Positions 25,401-36,382 of a DNA stretch of 64,000 bases are shown here, one piece after another (position 1 is the first letter of the stretch; each line of letters begins with the position of its first letter). Below the pieces are notes generated by a model that had not been told where the DNA came from, searched no databases, and saw only the letters and a program-made list of their open reading frames with translations. A program made the translations under genes and the position numbers. This DNA comes from Onthophagus taurus (lineage: Eukaryota; Arthropoda; Insecta; Coleoptera; Scarabaeidae). The DNA lies in the NCBI RefSeq assembly GCF_036711975.1, contig NC_091972.1, positions 12,777,001 to 12,841,000 on the forward strand, written 5' to 3'.

Positions 25401-26420
25401 GGTCGATGCTGTTTTCCCATCAGGAAGTCGAGCATAAATCATAACTATCTGTAATTTTCGCGTGCATCCATCTTGCGGGTGTGTGGCGTTTACGTGTTGG
25501 ACGACCCGCGGGCTGCGTCACGACGACCTCCTGGCCCGCGGGTCGGGGTTGAAATACGGCCCGTGTCGTGATTGTGTTCCGTGTTCGCCCGTACCCATCC
25601 GGCGACACCGTAAATAAATAATATTTAATGTGTTGTTAAACGGCTTTACGATTGCACAGCAGTTTTATTTCGTATACCGAAAGGGATCTAAATTTAAAAG
25701 CGGGACGGTGGTATTTTTATTTCGACGCTTCCTAAAAGATTAATATTTAACGGCGAATTTTGATTGAATATAATGGGTACGAGAGATTTCTTTTTTTGAT
25801 AAGTTTTCTTTGAAGAGGTACGTTTCGCGTTGTGAGGTATTGCTTTTGAGTAGCTGGTTTAATGATATAATTTAATGCGGCGATCTGTTCGTCTCTTCGA
25901 CACGAACTCTCGGCCTTTAACCGACTATTTCTTCAGCAACTTGGGTGGTCCGACGAGTCCGAACGCGAGTTTTATGACAGTATCGTTAGCCCCTCGGCGG
26001 TTTTTTTTCGCCGAAGGGCTGCTTGCAACACTAATAATCCGATGTGTTGCGAAAACGTCTCCCAAGATAGTAATTAATTTAAACAGCCATAATTATTGAT
26101 TAGTTTCGACGACAACTTTTGTCCTCGTCGTTTCTGCAAATCGTTCCCACGACTAAAAGCTGGCGTTATAGTGTTTGTTAGATCTGATTGGAGAACGTTT
26201 TCTCTACTGTTCAATTGTAGTTTGTAGCCGGAGGAGACCTTAAGACGTTCTTTCGTGTAATAACACCGTAGCCCTTCGATCGTAAAAACAATTTTACAAC
26301 GCTCGTTGGTGCTCACGCAATATCCAGCACGTGGAACAGTACTTATCCGGAGACCCAAGAGCTATTACGTACGTGCGAATATCGGTTGTTGACGGCAGTT
26401 TGTGGGAAAGGTGAAAATAA
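25401..26420. promoter_or_regulatory. CpG- and GC-rich blocks, possible regulatory or promoter DNA
   Basis: 25430-25610 and 25870-26060 are strongly GC/CpG-rich (GGCCCGCGGGTCGGGG near 25531) within AT-rich flanks. The ORFs here lack recognisable domains. The blocks lie just beyond the 3' end of the guanine deaminase gene and may belong to a neighbouring gene. Confidence 0.25.
25988..26020. repeat. Strong stem-loop with T8 loop
   Basis: AGCCCCTCGGCG pairs with CGCCGAAGGGCT (11 of 12 positions) around a loop of one G and eight Ts. It is a stable, GC-rich hairpin in a GC-elevated block. No RNA family is recognised. Confidence 0.7.
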
Positions 26421-26510
26421 AATTATAGGGAGTAGGAAGAGTATATAAGATTAGAATGTAGATGGTTTTATGGTTCTAATAAAAATAACTTTGTTTGGAT
26501 GCGAAAAAGC

Positions 26511-26516
26511 TTTATT
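26511..26516 (-). terminator. Poly(A) signal of guanine deaminase gene
   Basis: AATAAA on the minus strand starts just after the stop codon of the guanine deaminase frame. Confidence 0.6.
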
Positions 26517-26517
26517 T

Positions 26518-29500
26518 TTAATGAGAGTCGCCTCCCTTTACCTTTTTACCTTGAACAAATACATTAATTACATTTCTATCATCGCCGAGGAAAATAAACT
26601 TTTGCAGCAACTCCAGGGGAGTGCATCTCTTAAAATAATCGACAGCTGAGTTTTTAACATCCATATCGACAATGACAGCATCAAATTCTTTTCCAACTTC
26701 AAAATTACCAACCTTTTCTTCGATCCCAAGAGCAGCAGCTCCGCCCAAAGTTGCCAAATAAAATACTTCCGCGTAATTCAACGGTTGGTAACAACAATTT
26801 TTTCCAAACGAAATACATGTCGATACTTCGATGGCTTTTCTCATTGCTTCGATAATTGATGGTTGTGCACCACCAGCAACATCTAACAAAAATAAAACCC
26901 ATAAAATAATTTAACAACAAAATAGAGCAAATTTACCAGTTCCCAAACCAACTTTTACTTTAGCTTTTAAAATCTTTCTAACATCACACATTCCAGACTT
27001 TAATAAAGTATTTGATGATGGACAATGAGAAATTGATGTTCCCTTTTTCTCAAGTAATTTAAGTTCATCGTCTTCCAAGTAAATTCCATGCGCCAAAATT
27101 GTCTACGATTCAAAGAATTGTAAAGAATGAAGTTTATTAAATACAGTAAAATCTCGATATAACGGACTAATACGGAGAAGGAAGTGTCTGTTATAGCCAA
27201 AAGTTTGTTATATGAAAAATTATTAACCGTGGAGTTTAGCCATGTGTCTCTTAAGATGGGTAAATTCGAATGTTTCTAGTTCTAGGTCTAGTGTTAGATC
27301 AATGAAAAATATATAACAACATCTAACGCTGAATAACAACTAACATTAGAACTAACACTAGAGCTAGAACTAGAAACATTCGGATTTAGCCACACGTCTC
27401 TCAAGATCGCTAAGCCTGAATGGTCATATTTAGTAGCAGGGATGATTGGGCGAAAGGAGGGCCTCAACTAAAAAGAGGAGCCCTAGCCTGGTACACCGAT
27501 GCTTCAAAGACAGTAAGATCTGGAGTAGGCATGGGCATCAGTGGACCAAATAGCCACATCAAATTGCCCCTCAGCTCGGACTTAACAATTTTCCAAGCAG
27601 AAGTTCTTGCTATAAACTTCTGCACCGCTTTGAACCTAGAGAAGGGACAAAAAGGTGCATCCATAAACATTTTCACAGACAGTCGGGCCGCCTTAAAGGC
27701 AATTCAGGCCTACACGTGTGGCTCCGCACTGATCAGAGAGTGCACCAACAACCTGAGAGAACTCGCTAGGGGCAATGATGTTACCCTATGGTGGGTTCCA
27801 GGTCACAGCAACATTGAGGGCAATGAGAAGGCCGACAAGCTGGCCAAAGAGGCAGCAAACACGCCCTTCATTGGACCCCAACCTGGATGTGGACTACAAA
27901 AAAGCCACCTAAAACAAATAATCAACAACTGGGAGGCTTCAAAGATAGCCTTACGCTGGAAAGTACTTCCAGGTCACAGACAAGCGAAGTTATGATAACT
28001 CCGTCGCAAAACAAAACCAAAGAGGTTTTATGCCTCAGCAAAGGGGATCTAAGAACGCTCTCAGGCTACCTAACCGGCCATATGCCCCTAAAATACCACC
28101 TCTTCCACATTGGACAAGCTGAGGATCAAACTTGTCGACTATGCAACGACGAGTCAGAAACTGCTGAACATATACTGTGCAATTGCGTCGCCAGAGGCCG
28201 TCTAAGGCACAACGTCTTCGGTAAAACTCCCCTGTTACCTACCGACATAAAGGTTCAAGACCTCAGGACAATACTAAGGTTCATTAAGGACCTACATTTG
28301 CCCTAAACCTTTGGAGGGCTAAAGTTACAATAGATCTTATAGGTCGTGGTAACGTGAGGGGCCGCCCTCCTCAGCCCGGCAGCAATAATAATAATAAAGC
28401 CTGAATGATTGTAGTTCTAGGTCTTGTGTTAGTTCTACTGCAAAACTAGAACTAACACTAGACCGAGAACTAGAAACATTCGGATTTTGCCACACGTCTC
28501 TCAAGACGGCTAAACCCGAATGATTCTAGTTCTAGGTCTTGTGTTAGTTCTAGTGATAGTGCTAGTGTAAAACTTGAACTAACACTAGACCTAGAACTAG
28601 AACGTATCGGCTTTAGCAGTGCGTCTTCAGACGTGATTTATACATCGTATACACAGGAAGGAATACTCCGAACTTGTCTATGAATATAGAATAGAGTGGG
28701 ATTCTATCTATGAGCACTAACATTTATATTTAAATACAGAATGTTTCATAATATATGCGCAGGACTTGAGGATGTGATAGCTAGCCCAAAAATTTGAAAA
28801 AAAGTTTCTATCAACTAAATAATACAATTGATTTTTTTTATTAAATTTCAACACCCTGTATCTCGAAAATGATACATTTTAGAGGATAAGTTGATAGAAA
28901 CTTTTTTTCAAATTTTTGGACAAGCTACCACATCCTGAAGTCCTGCGTATAAATTATGAAACACTTTGTATATTGATAGTAATATTTTTACTTTAGGTGT
29001 TAATAATCTTGCATTATCATAAGCTTCAGCATATCCCATTCCATATGCTTTTTTAACTTGATCGATTTCCTCCTTATTTTCGGATATATGAGTTTGTATA
29101 TTCAAGTCGAATTCTTCAACAATATCGGCCAAATCTAACATTAATTCAGTGTCTACGCTTAAAGCAAATCTTGGCGTTATAATTGGTTGGACTAAATCCG
29201 ACTAAAACATTAAATTTTGTAAAAATTGTTTCGAAATATTTTTGTATGAACCTTTTTAGCATAAACGTCTTTAATAAATTGTTTTGTATCTGCAATTGAA
29301 CTTTCCCTTGTTTCAATATAATCCTTAGGAGCTAAGGTTATCATGTTAACTTTTCCAATAAACGCTCTTTGGCCGTTTTTAATACACGCATCAGCTAATA
29401 ATAAATTAGTGTCTTTGAAGATAGTGGCAAAATATGCGGCTGTAGTAGTTCCATGTGCTATTGTCTTACGCTTAAATTAGAATAAGTTATTAATAATTCA

Positions 29501-29935
29501 ATCTTTTTGTTGTCTTTACGTACCACAACTGCATCATAAACAAGTTGAGCAAACGCGCTCTCTTTAAATAATGTTTCAGTTGGATATGTATAAGCAGTTA
29601 ACCATTCCAACAGAGGTTTATCATATCCAAGACCTGAATTGGGATATTGAGGAGCATGAATATGTGTGTCGATCAAACCTGGAATTAATATTTGGGTTGG
29701 AGTTAACTTAATTATTTCTGCAGTAGGAAACGATTTTCTTTGTTTATCATAGGTACTCGAATCACCGATATGCACTATCTGTAAAAGAACTAGTCATTAA
29801 AATTCAACTTGTTTAAATTTTATCTTCAACCTTTTGGCAATGAATCACCATAACACCATCTTCAATAACTTCAGGTTCATCGATCTTTTTACAATGTATA
29901 AACGTTCCAGTAAATATTTGCACATTGACGGCCAT
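26518..29935 (-). CDS. Gda: Guanine deaminase, six coding exons
   Basis: Zinc-dependent amidohydrolase converting guanine to xanthine in cytosolic purine catabolism. Exons on the minus strand: 29935-29831, 29778-29524, 29464-29252, 29201-28992, 27102-26937 and 26882-26518. All borders are GT/AG, phases agree and the sum is 1314 nt (437 residues), close to the vertebrate enzyme. Visible family motifs in order: PGLIDTHIHAPQ (HxH metal site), HGTTTAAYFATI, QTHISENKEEI, AHGIYLEDDEL, HCPSSNTLLKSG and GLGTDVAGGAQPS (the Asp codon is split over the exon 5/6 junction). LATLGGAAALG and GNFEVGKEFDA follow near the C-terminus. The start MAVNVQIF lies two bases after a possible acceptor (TTTGCAG), so an upstream untranslated exon is likely. 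The 1.9-kb intron 4 is full of transposon insertions but its splice sites are intact. In insects close paralogues may act on pterins, so the substrate should be called with that caution. Confidence 0.95.
27145..27235 (+). mobile_element. Pogo/Tigger-like terminal repeat remnant
   Basis: CAGTAAAATCTCGATATAACG after a TA resembles the CAGT...CTCG.TATAACG ends of pogo/Tigger elements. GTCTGTTATAGCC and TTTGTTATATG behind it look like internal TIR-type words. It lies inside intron 4 of the guanine deaminase gene. Only a remnant is present. Confidence 0.55.
27240..27422. repeat. Palindromic CTAGTTCTAGGTCTAGTGTTAG repeat, left part
   Basis: TTTCTAGTTCTAGGTCTAGT at 27273 is answered by ACACTAGAGCTAGAACTAGA at 27354, giving a large imperfect hairpin. 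A second alternating palindrome, ATTCGGATTTAGCC...GCTAA.CCTGAAT, surrounds the insertion site of the LINE. The repeat resumes at 28397 after the insertion. Confidence 0.85.
27423..28396 (+). mobile_element. 5'-truncated R1/I-type LINE with RNase H domain, flanked by target-site duplication
   Basis: Only the 3' end of the element is present. One frame (27420-27995) encodes an RNase H domain: YTDASKT with its first Asp, then the E of FQAEVLA, FTDSRAALKA and WVPGHSNIEGNEKADKLAKE. A +1/-1 break near 27985 shifts to the second frame (to 28306), with LSGYLTGHMPLKYHL and the Cys/His cluster CRLCNDESETAEHILCNC. The element ends with a GCAATAATAATAATAA tail. An 11-bp direct repeat, AAGCCTGAATG, flanks it at 27412-27422 and 28397-28407. 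Retained coding sequence and an intact duplication indicate a fairly recent insertion into the palindromic repeat in intron 4 of the guanine deaminase gene. Confidence 0.9.
28397..28640. repeat. Palindromic CTAGTTCTAGGTCT repeat, right part
   Basis: Two more hairpin units occur: TTCTAGGTCTTGTGTTAG answered by CTAACACTAGACCGAGAACT (28418-28474), and the same layout at 28525-28603. The linker ATTCGG.TTT.GCCACACGTC and its complement lie between them. It is a tandem array of alternating palindromes, interrupted by the LINE. Confidence 0.85.
28734..28971. mobile_element. Foldback MITE with ~80-bp terminal inverted repeats
   Basis: ATACAGAATGTTTCATAAT at the left end and ATTATGAAACACTTTGTAT at the right are the outer edges of inverted repeats of about 80 bp, which also share GCAGGACTT.AGGATGTG.TAGCT and TTTGAAAAAAAGTTTCTATC. 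The centre is about 70 bp with no ORF. The right edge lies 20 bp from the exon 4 donor of the guanine deaminase gene, so the insertion came very close to a splice site without destroying it. Confidence 0.88.
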
Positions 29936-30300
29936 TGCTGCAAAGAGAAAGTAAGTAATGTTATAAAACATATTTTTTATGTAGATAAGTTTAAGAGAAC
30001 CATTGAATACCACAAAATGGTGACATGGTGCACAATTGCAGGTTATCATTTTGGCGATTTATGATTAGATTCAAAAGGTAAAGGAATATATGATACTAAA
30101 ATTTATAACGTAATAATGAACTTATGACAATTTGTTTATGGAAATGATGACAATTACATATTGACAAGATTTAGTTATTTACTATATCAAAATCTAGGGA
30201 GTTATTTATACATATCAAACTTAACATATTTAATTTTTTTAAATATTTAAACATTTAAGATTTGATCATATAATTACAATAATTATATTTCGGGAATGAA
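29936..30300. other. Upstream flank or 5' intron of the guanine deaminase gene
   Basis: AT-rich. An acceptor-like CTCTTTGCAG (minus strand) ends two bases before the start codon, so this DNA may be a 5' UTR intron. The first untranslated exon was not located. Confidence 0.4.
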
Positions 30301-31900
30301 GATGTGAAACGATATTTAGATTTTTGAACTGTTTGCTCGAGGAAGATTTCGGATCAGAGATGGGAAGGAAAGGAGAAGAGCAGGAATAATATACCATCTA
30401 ATCCTGGAGTTAGTTATCTGAACAGATTGAAGCTTCGAAATCCAAGACTAAATAGAGAAACCTCATTTATTACAAGATATTTTAATTTGTACATTTGTAA
30501 TGAAATGTTATAGAGAGTTGATCCCAAGAGGTAGTATTGAATACGGTTGGAAACGCTATTGAGAAAAGTTAAGAACGACTTTGTTTGTGGTTAGGAATAA
30601 TGTTGAAAAAAGTCATAGACGAAGGTAGTGATGGAACTTAATCGGCGAAAATTGTCGATCATTTCAAAAATTTATTTCTCAAGAACTGAAAGTGATTTTT
30701 CAAAATGGTTTGTTGCATTACAAAGAGGATACTTTAATTAATAAGTGATGATTGATAGCGAATTTTGCAAGGTATCGACGAAAATTGAACATCGAAAATT
30801 TTCTCAAAACTTCAAATATTGTTTTCTCAAAAACTAAAAGTTATTTTTCAAAACGTGTTGATTCATTGGAAAGAGGACACTCTTATTAACACTTTGGGAA
30901 ATGTTCAAAGATGTTAGGAATCGTAATAAGAAAGTTTAAGGACGATATTGAGCGATATCACCTTCAGTGTTGAGTGGCCAAACGAACGATATTTACAAAG
31001 TCCTCACCTTGAGTTGAGTGATATCTTTGATGATATTGAGGGCGACGCGATAAATGAGCTTGGTAACAATATTGAAAACAGTTACGGACACCGTTTAGCT
31101 ATTAGAGGGACGATTTGATGAAAGATAACTTTTAAAGTTGTTAAGTGATGGACGGTTTTGGTTGTGAAAGACCAAAAGCGATTACTCAAACGATCCCGTA
31201 TCAGTATTTATAAGTAAGGTGGAGGAAGAGACGATATGAATTGATGTCGAAAACGACTTTGAGAGGTACCAGGGATGATATTAACGAATGGCCAAGACGA
31301 TGTCAACTGATACCATCAGTTATTGGCGCATGTCAATTATTGAGAATTGTCAGAGACAACATTTAATACCGGAGATAATATTAAGGGATATCTTGTATGA
31401 TCTTGAGATGTGCTAGGAACGATTTTGACTGTTATGACAATATTGAGAGATGTTATAGCAAAATGTGGACAGTTTACGGATGATAATAGATATTGATAGA
31501 TATTCGAGACGATATTGAGGAATGACAATAAAGAGAACGACTGATGAACTTTGCAAGTATCTGGAACAATATTGAAAATACTTAGGGACGTCGTTGAACT
31601 GCGACACAAATGATTTTATAAAGTTGAAAGACGACTTTTAAAGCTGATATCAGATCAGTTATGCTGGAATGTCAGAGTTATCGAGGATTGTCGAGGATGC
31701 TATTGAGATGTGCTAAGGACGATTTTAACTCATGTCCGGAATGATGTAGACTATTTTCAGAAAAAATATAGAGAAATATCTGACAAAATGTGATTTAAAG
31801 GTTGGCAGAGACAATACTTGGAAAAGTTTTGGACTATCTATCAAAGATATCAAAAACGACCTCAAGTGTTATTAGAAACCTAATTGTGAAGCACTCTCAT
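30301..31900. repeat. Degenerate GATATTGAG-type minisatellite with a satellite fragment
   Basis: 30628-30910 is a deleted copy of the 360-bp satellite, preceded by TAGTGATGGAACTTAATCGG. 30910-31880 consists of loosely repeated words (GACGATATTGAG, GAGATGTGCTA.GGACGATTTT, GAATGATGT) with unit lengths around 20-30 bp and high divergence. The apparent minus-strand ORFs of 64-90 codons arise from this repeat. Confidence 0.65.
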
Positions 31901-32280
31901 TTTTTTTTTCAAACATTTTTAATTTTCGCACCTTTTCTCCATGACATAATAATCTATAACATAAACTGAATCAACATAAACTCCATGTTGTCACAAATAT
32001 CATCTAACTTTGTCATATAATCATTACCATGAAGTTTTATCTTTGATAAGCGAGACAGATAGCAGCCGAAGTCGCTAACGGCTTCGACTCTATAATTGAG
32101 ACTGCTTCAATGATGAAAATATGAATAAAATACCAAAACAAGAATGATGGAAGAACTTGTACCTAATATGCTTTATCACCACATTAACTTTTTCCCTTTT
32201 AATTTTGGACAGATGTCAGACAAGCATCGGAATAAATTTTACCAAGAGATAACTGTACAAATGTGGTATATACATATATA
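31901..32280. other. AT-rich sequence left of the mariner-like element
   Basis: Nothing was recognised. It ends in TATATATA, the TA-rich target of the mariner-like insertion. Confidence 0.4.
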
Positions 32281-34681
32281 CAGGGTGGTCCGTTACTAAT
32301 GGGACACAGAGCAACAGTGAATTCCTTACATTAAATTATTACGATTTAACCCAATTTATGTTAGTCCAATTGTTAATAACAACGAAGATACAGATGGTTA
32401 AAGTTAATACTTTATTTTCGTTTTTCTTTAATAATTTCGTTGTCTCTTACATTATGAACATGAAAATTGGTACATTATCATTTTTTAATACAATAAATAA
32501 TAATTTGGTGTTAGTTTTGATTTATCTTTCAGATGGCGCTGTCTACCTTAAAAAACCACCCTTAAAGTAGTCATATCTTTTTCATCGTTAAAATTTTTAC
32601 AACTCACATAACATAAAACAGTTTCTCAGACATTTTTACATAAATTTGGTATACCTATCAATATTCTCTAAAGTTCTCCGTTCCCGAGATAATCACTGTT
32701 TAAGGGCACTTTGCAAAATTTAATATCTCAGTAACATCAGTTGGCGTTGACAAAGTTTTTATTTAGTCAAACACTAGACAATCAGTTTGACATTCAGTTT
32801 CATTTTACGCTCAGTATTATTGTAATCAATGTATTTGTTACTTTGAAATAATGCCCCGGCATAATTTTTTTTCTAACACGGAAATGCGTGATATGGTGTG
32901 CATATACGCTCAAGAAAAGTTTAATGGAAGGGAAGCGTGCAGAAGATATTTATTAAAATACCCCAACAGAAGACAACCAAATCACAAGTTATTTAAAAAT
33001 TTGTATGACCGCTTAGGTGAGACTGGTTCATTTCGTCCTAAACGAAATACAGGTCGTCCAAAAAAGATTTCCGTTGATGAAGAAGATGAAGTTTTAGTAC
33101 GAGTTAGTAACAACCCAAAAGTTAGCTCTAGACGTTTGTCAGCTGCAACCGGGTTAAGCAAGTCGTCAATTCTACGAATATTAAAAAAAGAAAGACTGTA
33201 TCCATACCATTTTGTACCTGTACACGCCTTACTGCCTACTGATTTAAGAGTTCGGTTAGAATTTGCTAATTTTATCAAAAATCGGCAAAATTCTGACCCA
33301 TCGTTTATTGCCAACATTTTATTTACTGACGAGGCGACATTCACTCGTAGTGGGGTTTTTAATTTTAAAAATTATCATGTTTGGGAAACTGAAAACCCAC
33401 ACATGACACAATTATTTACAGTTTTTGCAAAACCAAGTAGACGATATGTTGGCTGAGTTACCATTAAATATTTGGACTGTCATGTGGTTTATGCAAGATG
33501 GAGCACCACCCCATTTTTCCAGGCAAGTGCGAGATTATCTCGATATGAATTTTCCACGAAGATGGATTGGCCGAGGTAGTTATTACACTTGGCCACCACG
33601 AAGTCCCGATTGTAATCCTATGGATTTTTGCGTATGGGGATTTGTAAAATCCCTTGTTTACAAAGACAATCCTGAAACTCGTGAGGAACTGTGGCAAAAA
33701 ATTGTAAAGGCAGTGACAACATAAGAAGATCATTTTCTAACCGGATTGGAAAATGCATTGAAGCTAACGGTGGTCACTTTGAACACTTACTCTAATGCAG
33801 TTCATTTTAATTGTTATTATTGTTTCCTCTTTTTGTTCGATGTTATTATTATTAAAATGTTTAAATAAATTATAGTCGTTATTAAAATCGATTTTTAATA
33901 TAGTAATTATGTTAATATTTTTGTAACATCAACTTATGTTTGTGGATAGTTAAATTATATCTGAAAGATAGATCAGAACTATACTAATTTATCATTTATC
34001 ATCTTAAAAAGTAATAATATAAAAATTTTAATGTTCATAATTTAAGAAAAAGCGAAATTATTAAAAAAACAACGAAATTAAAGTATTAACTTTAACCAAC
34101 TCTATCTTCGTTATTATTAACAATTGGACTAAGATAAATTGAATTAAATCGTAATAATTTTACGATTTAACCCAATTTATCTTAGTCCAATTGTAAATAA
34201 AGACTTTTTCACCGCCAACTAATGTTTATTGAGCATAGTGAAATTTTGCAATGTGCGCTTAAACAGTGATTATCTCGGGAACGGAGAACTTTAGAGAATA
34301 TTGATAGGTATACCAAATTTATGTAAAAATGTCTGAGAAACTGTTCTATGTTATGTGAGTTGTAAAAATTTTAACGATGAAAAAGATATGACTGCTTTAA
34401 GGGTGGCTTTTTAAGGTAGACAGCGCCATCTGAAAAAGAAATCAAAACTAATACCAATTTATTATTTATCGTCTAAAAAAATACTAATGTACCAATTTTC
34501 ATGTTCATAATGTAAGAGACAACGAAATTATTAAAGAAAAACGAAAATAAAGTATTAACTTTAACCATCTGTATCTTCGTTATTATTAACAATTGGACTA
34601 AGATAAATTAGGTTAAATCGTAATAATTATATGTAAGGAATTCACTGTTGCTCTGTGTCCCATTAGTAACGGACCATCCTG
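32281..34681 (+). mobile_element. Mariner-like element with ~480-bp inverted repeats and TA duplication
   Basis: The element starts CAGGGTGGTCCGTTACTAAT (32281) and ends in the complement ...GGACCATCCTG (34681), with TA on both sides (32279-32280, 34682-34683). Inverted-repeat similarity continues for about 480 bp on each side (32281 to about 32766; about 34195 to 34681), unusually long for mariner. The distal part of the right repeat is additionally duplicated inside the element at about 33990-34200, in an ATCGTAATAATTTTACGAT-centred palindrome. The central transposase gene is broken. Confidence 0.92.
32851..33795 (+). pseudogene. Mariner-like transposase, deleted and frameshifted
   Basis: The first frame (32851-33456) begins MPRHNFFSNTEMRDMV. 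It has an N-terminal HTH region, a GRPKK basic motif, a second HTH (VSSRRLSAATGLSKSSILRI) and the first catalytic Asp in LFTDEATFTRSG. After NPHM it jumps out of frame: sequence normally between this point and the FLQNQ block is missing. The second frame (to 33724) contains the second Asp in MQDGAPPHFS, WIGRGSYYTW, and the third Asp in RSPDCNPMDF. Another shift near 33720 puts the end (NRIGKCIEANGGHFEHLL) in a third frame. The D..D..D triad is all there, but the protein cannot be made from one frame. It is probably mobilised only in trans, if at all. Confidence 0.9.
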
Positions 34682-34683
34682 TA

Positions 34684-35320
34684 TAAGCATTTTAAACTAA
34701 ATAAAATGTAAGTCTTGCTATTACAAGAACGTCCATACCAAAAACTTGACCTGACCCGAAGAGAAGATATTGTATAATCGTAATCAATGGCCTCGAAAAT
34801 TATAAATATTATTATAATTATGGGTACAAAAATTATTTTGTTTCCTTATTATTTTGTACGATGTTTAATGTATCAAAAAAAAATTCTTAATGTAGATTGT
34901 CAAAAAAAGTGACCGAAAGAACTTGCAGAATTTATATTATTTCATTAATCATTTAGGAAGTAGACGCATAATATCTTTAGTATATTGAAACTTTAATAAT
35001 ACAGTCCATTATATGACTCTCTAACTTCCAAGTCTGTAAACTGTCCATATCTGCATACAATTCTCAAATTTTCCAATAGAAAATCTAAACGGAAATACCA
35101 TTTCAATTTTATTACTTCAAACAAATTTTATGTTCCATTGAGTTTTGTTTTTCAACGATTTTTTACAATCAACTTAACTACTGCATACAAAATGATTGAA
35201 ATCCGATTAGTACATAAGATAACATTCATTAAAAAAAAATGGACCAACTGTTTCAAATTGTTACATTTCACAACAACTCGTTAAGAATGGAATGAAAAAG
35301 AAAATCATTCAAAATCACAA
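34684..35320. other. Upstream region of the first secreted-protein gene
   Basis: AT-rich with no repeat or ORF of note. It contains whatever regulatory DNA the gene at 35412 uses. Confidence 0.4.
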
Positions 35321-35325
35321 TGCGG

Positions 35326-35332
35326 TATAAAA
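35326..35332 (+). promoter_or_regulatory. TATA box of secreted-protein gene 1
   Basis: TATAAAA in the context GCGGTATAAAACACC lies 80 bp before the start codon, so transcription probably starts near 35357. Confidence 0.65.
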
Positions 35333-35411
35333 CACCTACTTCGCTTACAACTGGAACAATACTAAGCAGAATTTTACATCGTTTACTGAAGTATCTGGAA
35401 GTCCAACAACG

Positions 35412-36382
35412 ATGATGGGGTTAAAGTTAATTCTAATCATGTGTTTTTTTGTAAGTCATTTTTTTTATGTTTTATTTAAATTTAGTAACACAATTTTTTC
35501 TTTATTTCCAGATACTTGCAACTGGTAATACTAAAAAGTTTTTTTAATATAAAATTTTTAACTTTAAAGATTTTTGTAGATGTAAACGGTTTCCTATTTA
35601 AGAAGGCCAGGTTATTAGGTGAAGATGAGGCGAAAGAGTTAATGTTATCAGGAGAAGGTGGGACCGCTATCGTTGATGTCGGCTTAGGAGATATGTTAAT
35701 AGTAATGAGTGGAAAAATGTACACATGTCGTGATTTACAAATAATAGGAAGTGCTGTAAAATGTCCCAGCGGTTACGATAAATTCGAGTTCAAAAATACC
35801 AAAGATATGTGTTTCGCACTGCGATACGCTGTCAACGATGATATAGGGATTAGAAATTATTGTCTTTCCCCGAATTACGAAACAGTCGATTTTAAAATAG
35901 AAAACGGCCGGTACTTGTGCAAATCGAGTTCGAGAAGTTTAAACGCAACAATCATCACCGAAGACATTTTTTATCGCGTGTGCAGAAGACGAATTTCGGA
36001 TCCAATCAAAGTCCACTTCTTTGCTAAAGATAGAGATACAATGCCTGCTGCAGATAACATCGAATGCAGTCATTACACGTGCGAATTTATGACTTACAGA
36101 AGATCAAATAGGAGTTTTCCAGGTGCTATGATTCCAATGAATGGCAACTTACAACCGGGACCACCTATCGTACCTCAAAGTTATCCTGGTTATCTACCAA
36201 GTGGTTATATACCAAATAATAGATATCCTCCTGTGTACCACGATCAATCAGCTGGTGGATATCATAATGATAATGCACCAGTTCAAATGGATACTCAAGG
36301 ATCGTTAGTTTTAAATCAAGCTTCTGATGCTGTACAAGATGATGTAGACGCGTTGAAAGCAGCCAAACAGAATAATCAATAA
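35412..36382 (+). CDS. Secreted cysteine-rich protein, family member 1
   Basis: Exons 35412-35450, 35512-35524 (a 13-nt micro-exon) and 35580-36382; all GT/AG, 855 nt, 284 residues. The N-terminus MMGLKLILIMCFFILATDVNG is a clear signal peptide. A short spacer ends in GGTAIVDVGLG, equivalent to the separate 99-nt exon of the next two genes. Residues about 55-190 form the family cysteine domain: MYTCRDL, AVKCPSG, DMCFALRYA, NYCLSP, YLCKSS, YRVCRRR, IECSHYTCEF. The tail is rich in Pro, Tyr, Gly and Gln (PGYLPSGYIPNNRYPPVY). An AATAAA follows at about 36427. Two codons ATG-ATG open the frame. I do not recognise the domain. Extracellular location is inferred from the signal peptide. Confidence 0.85.

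Noticed and set aside
31337..31609. 90-codon minus-strand ORF with Ser/Ile-rich peptide
   Set aside because: It follows the degenerate GATATTGAG repeat read on the opposite strand.
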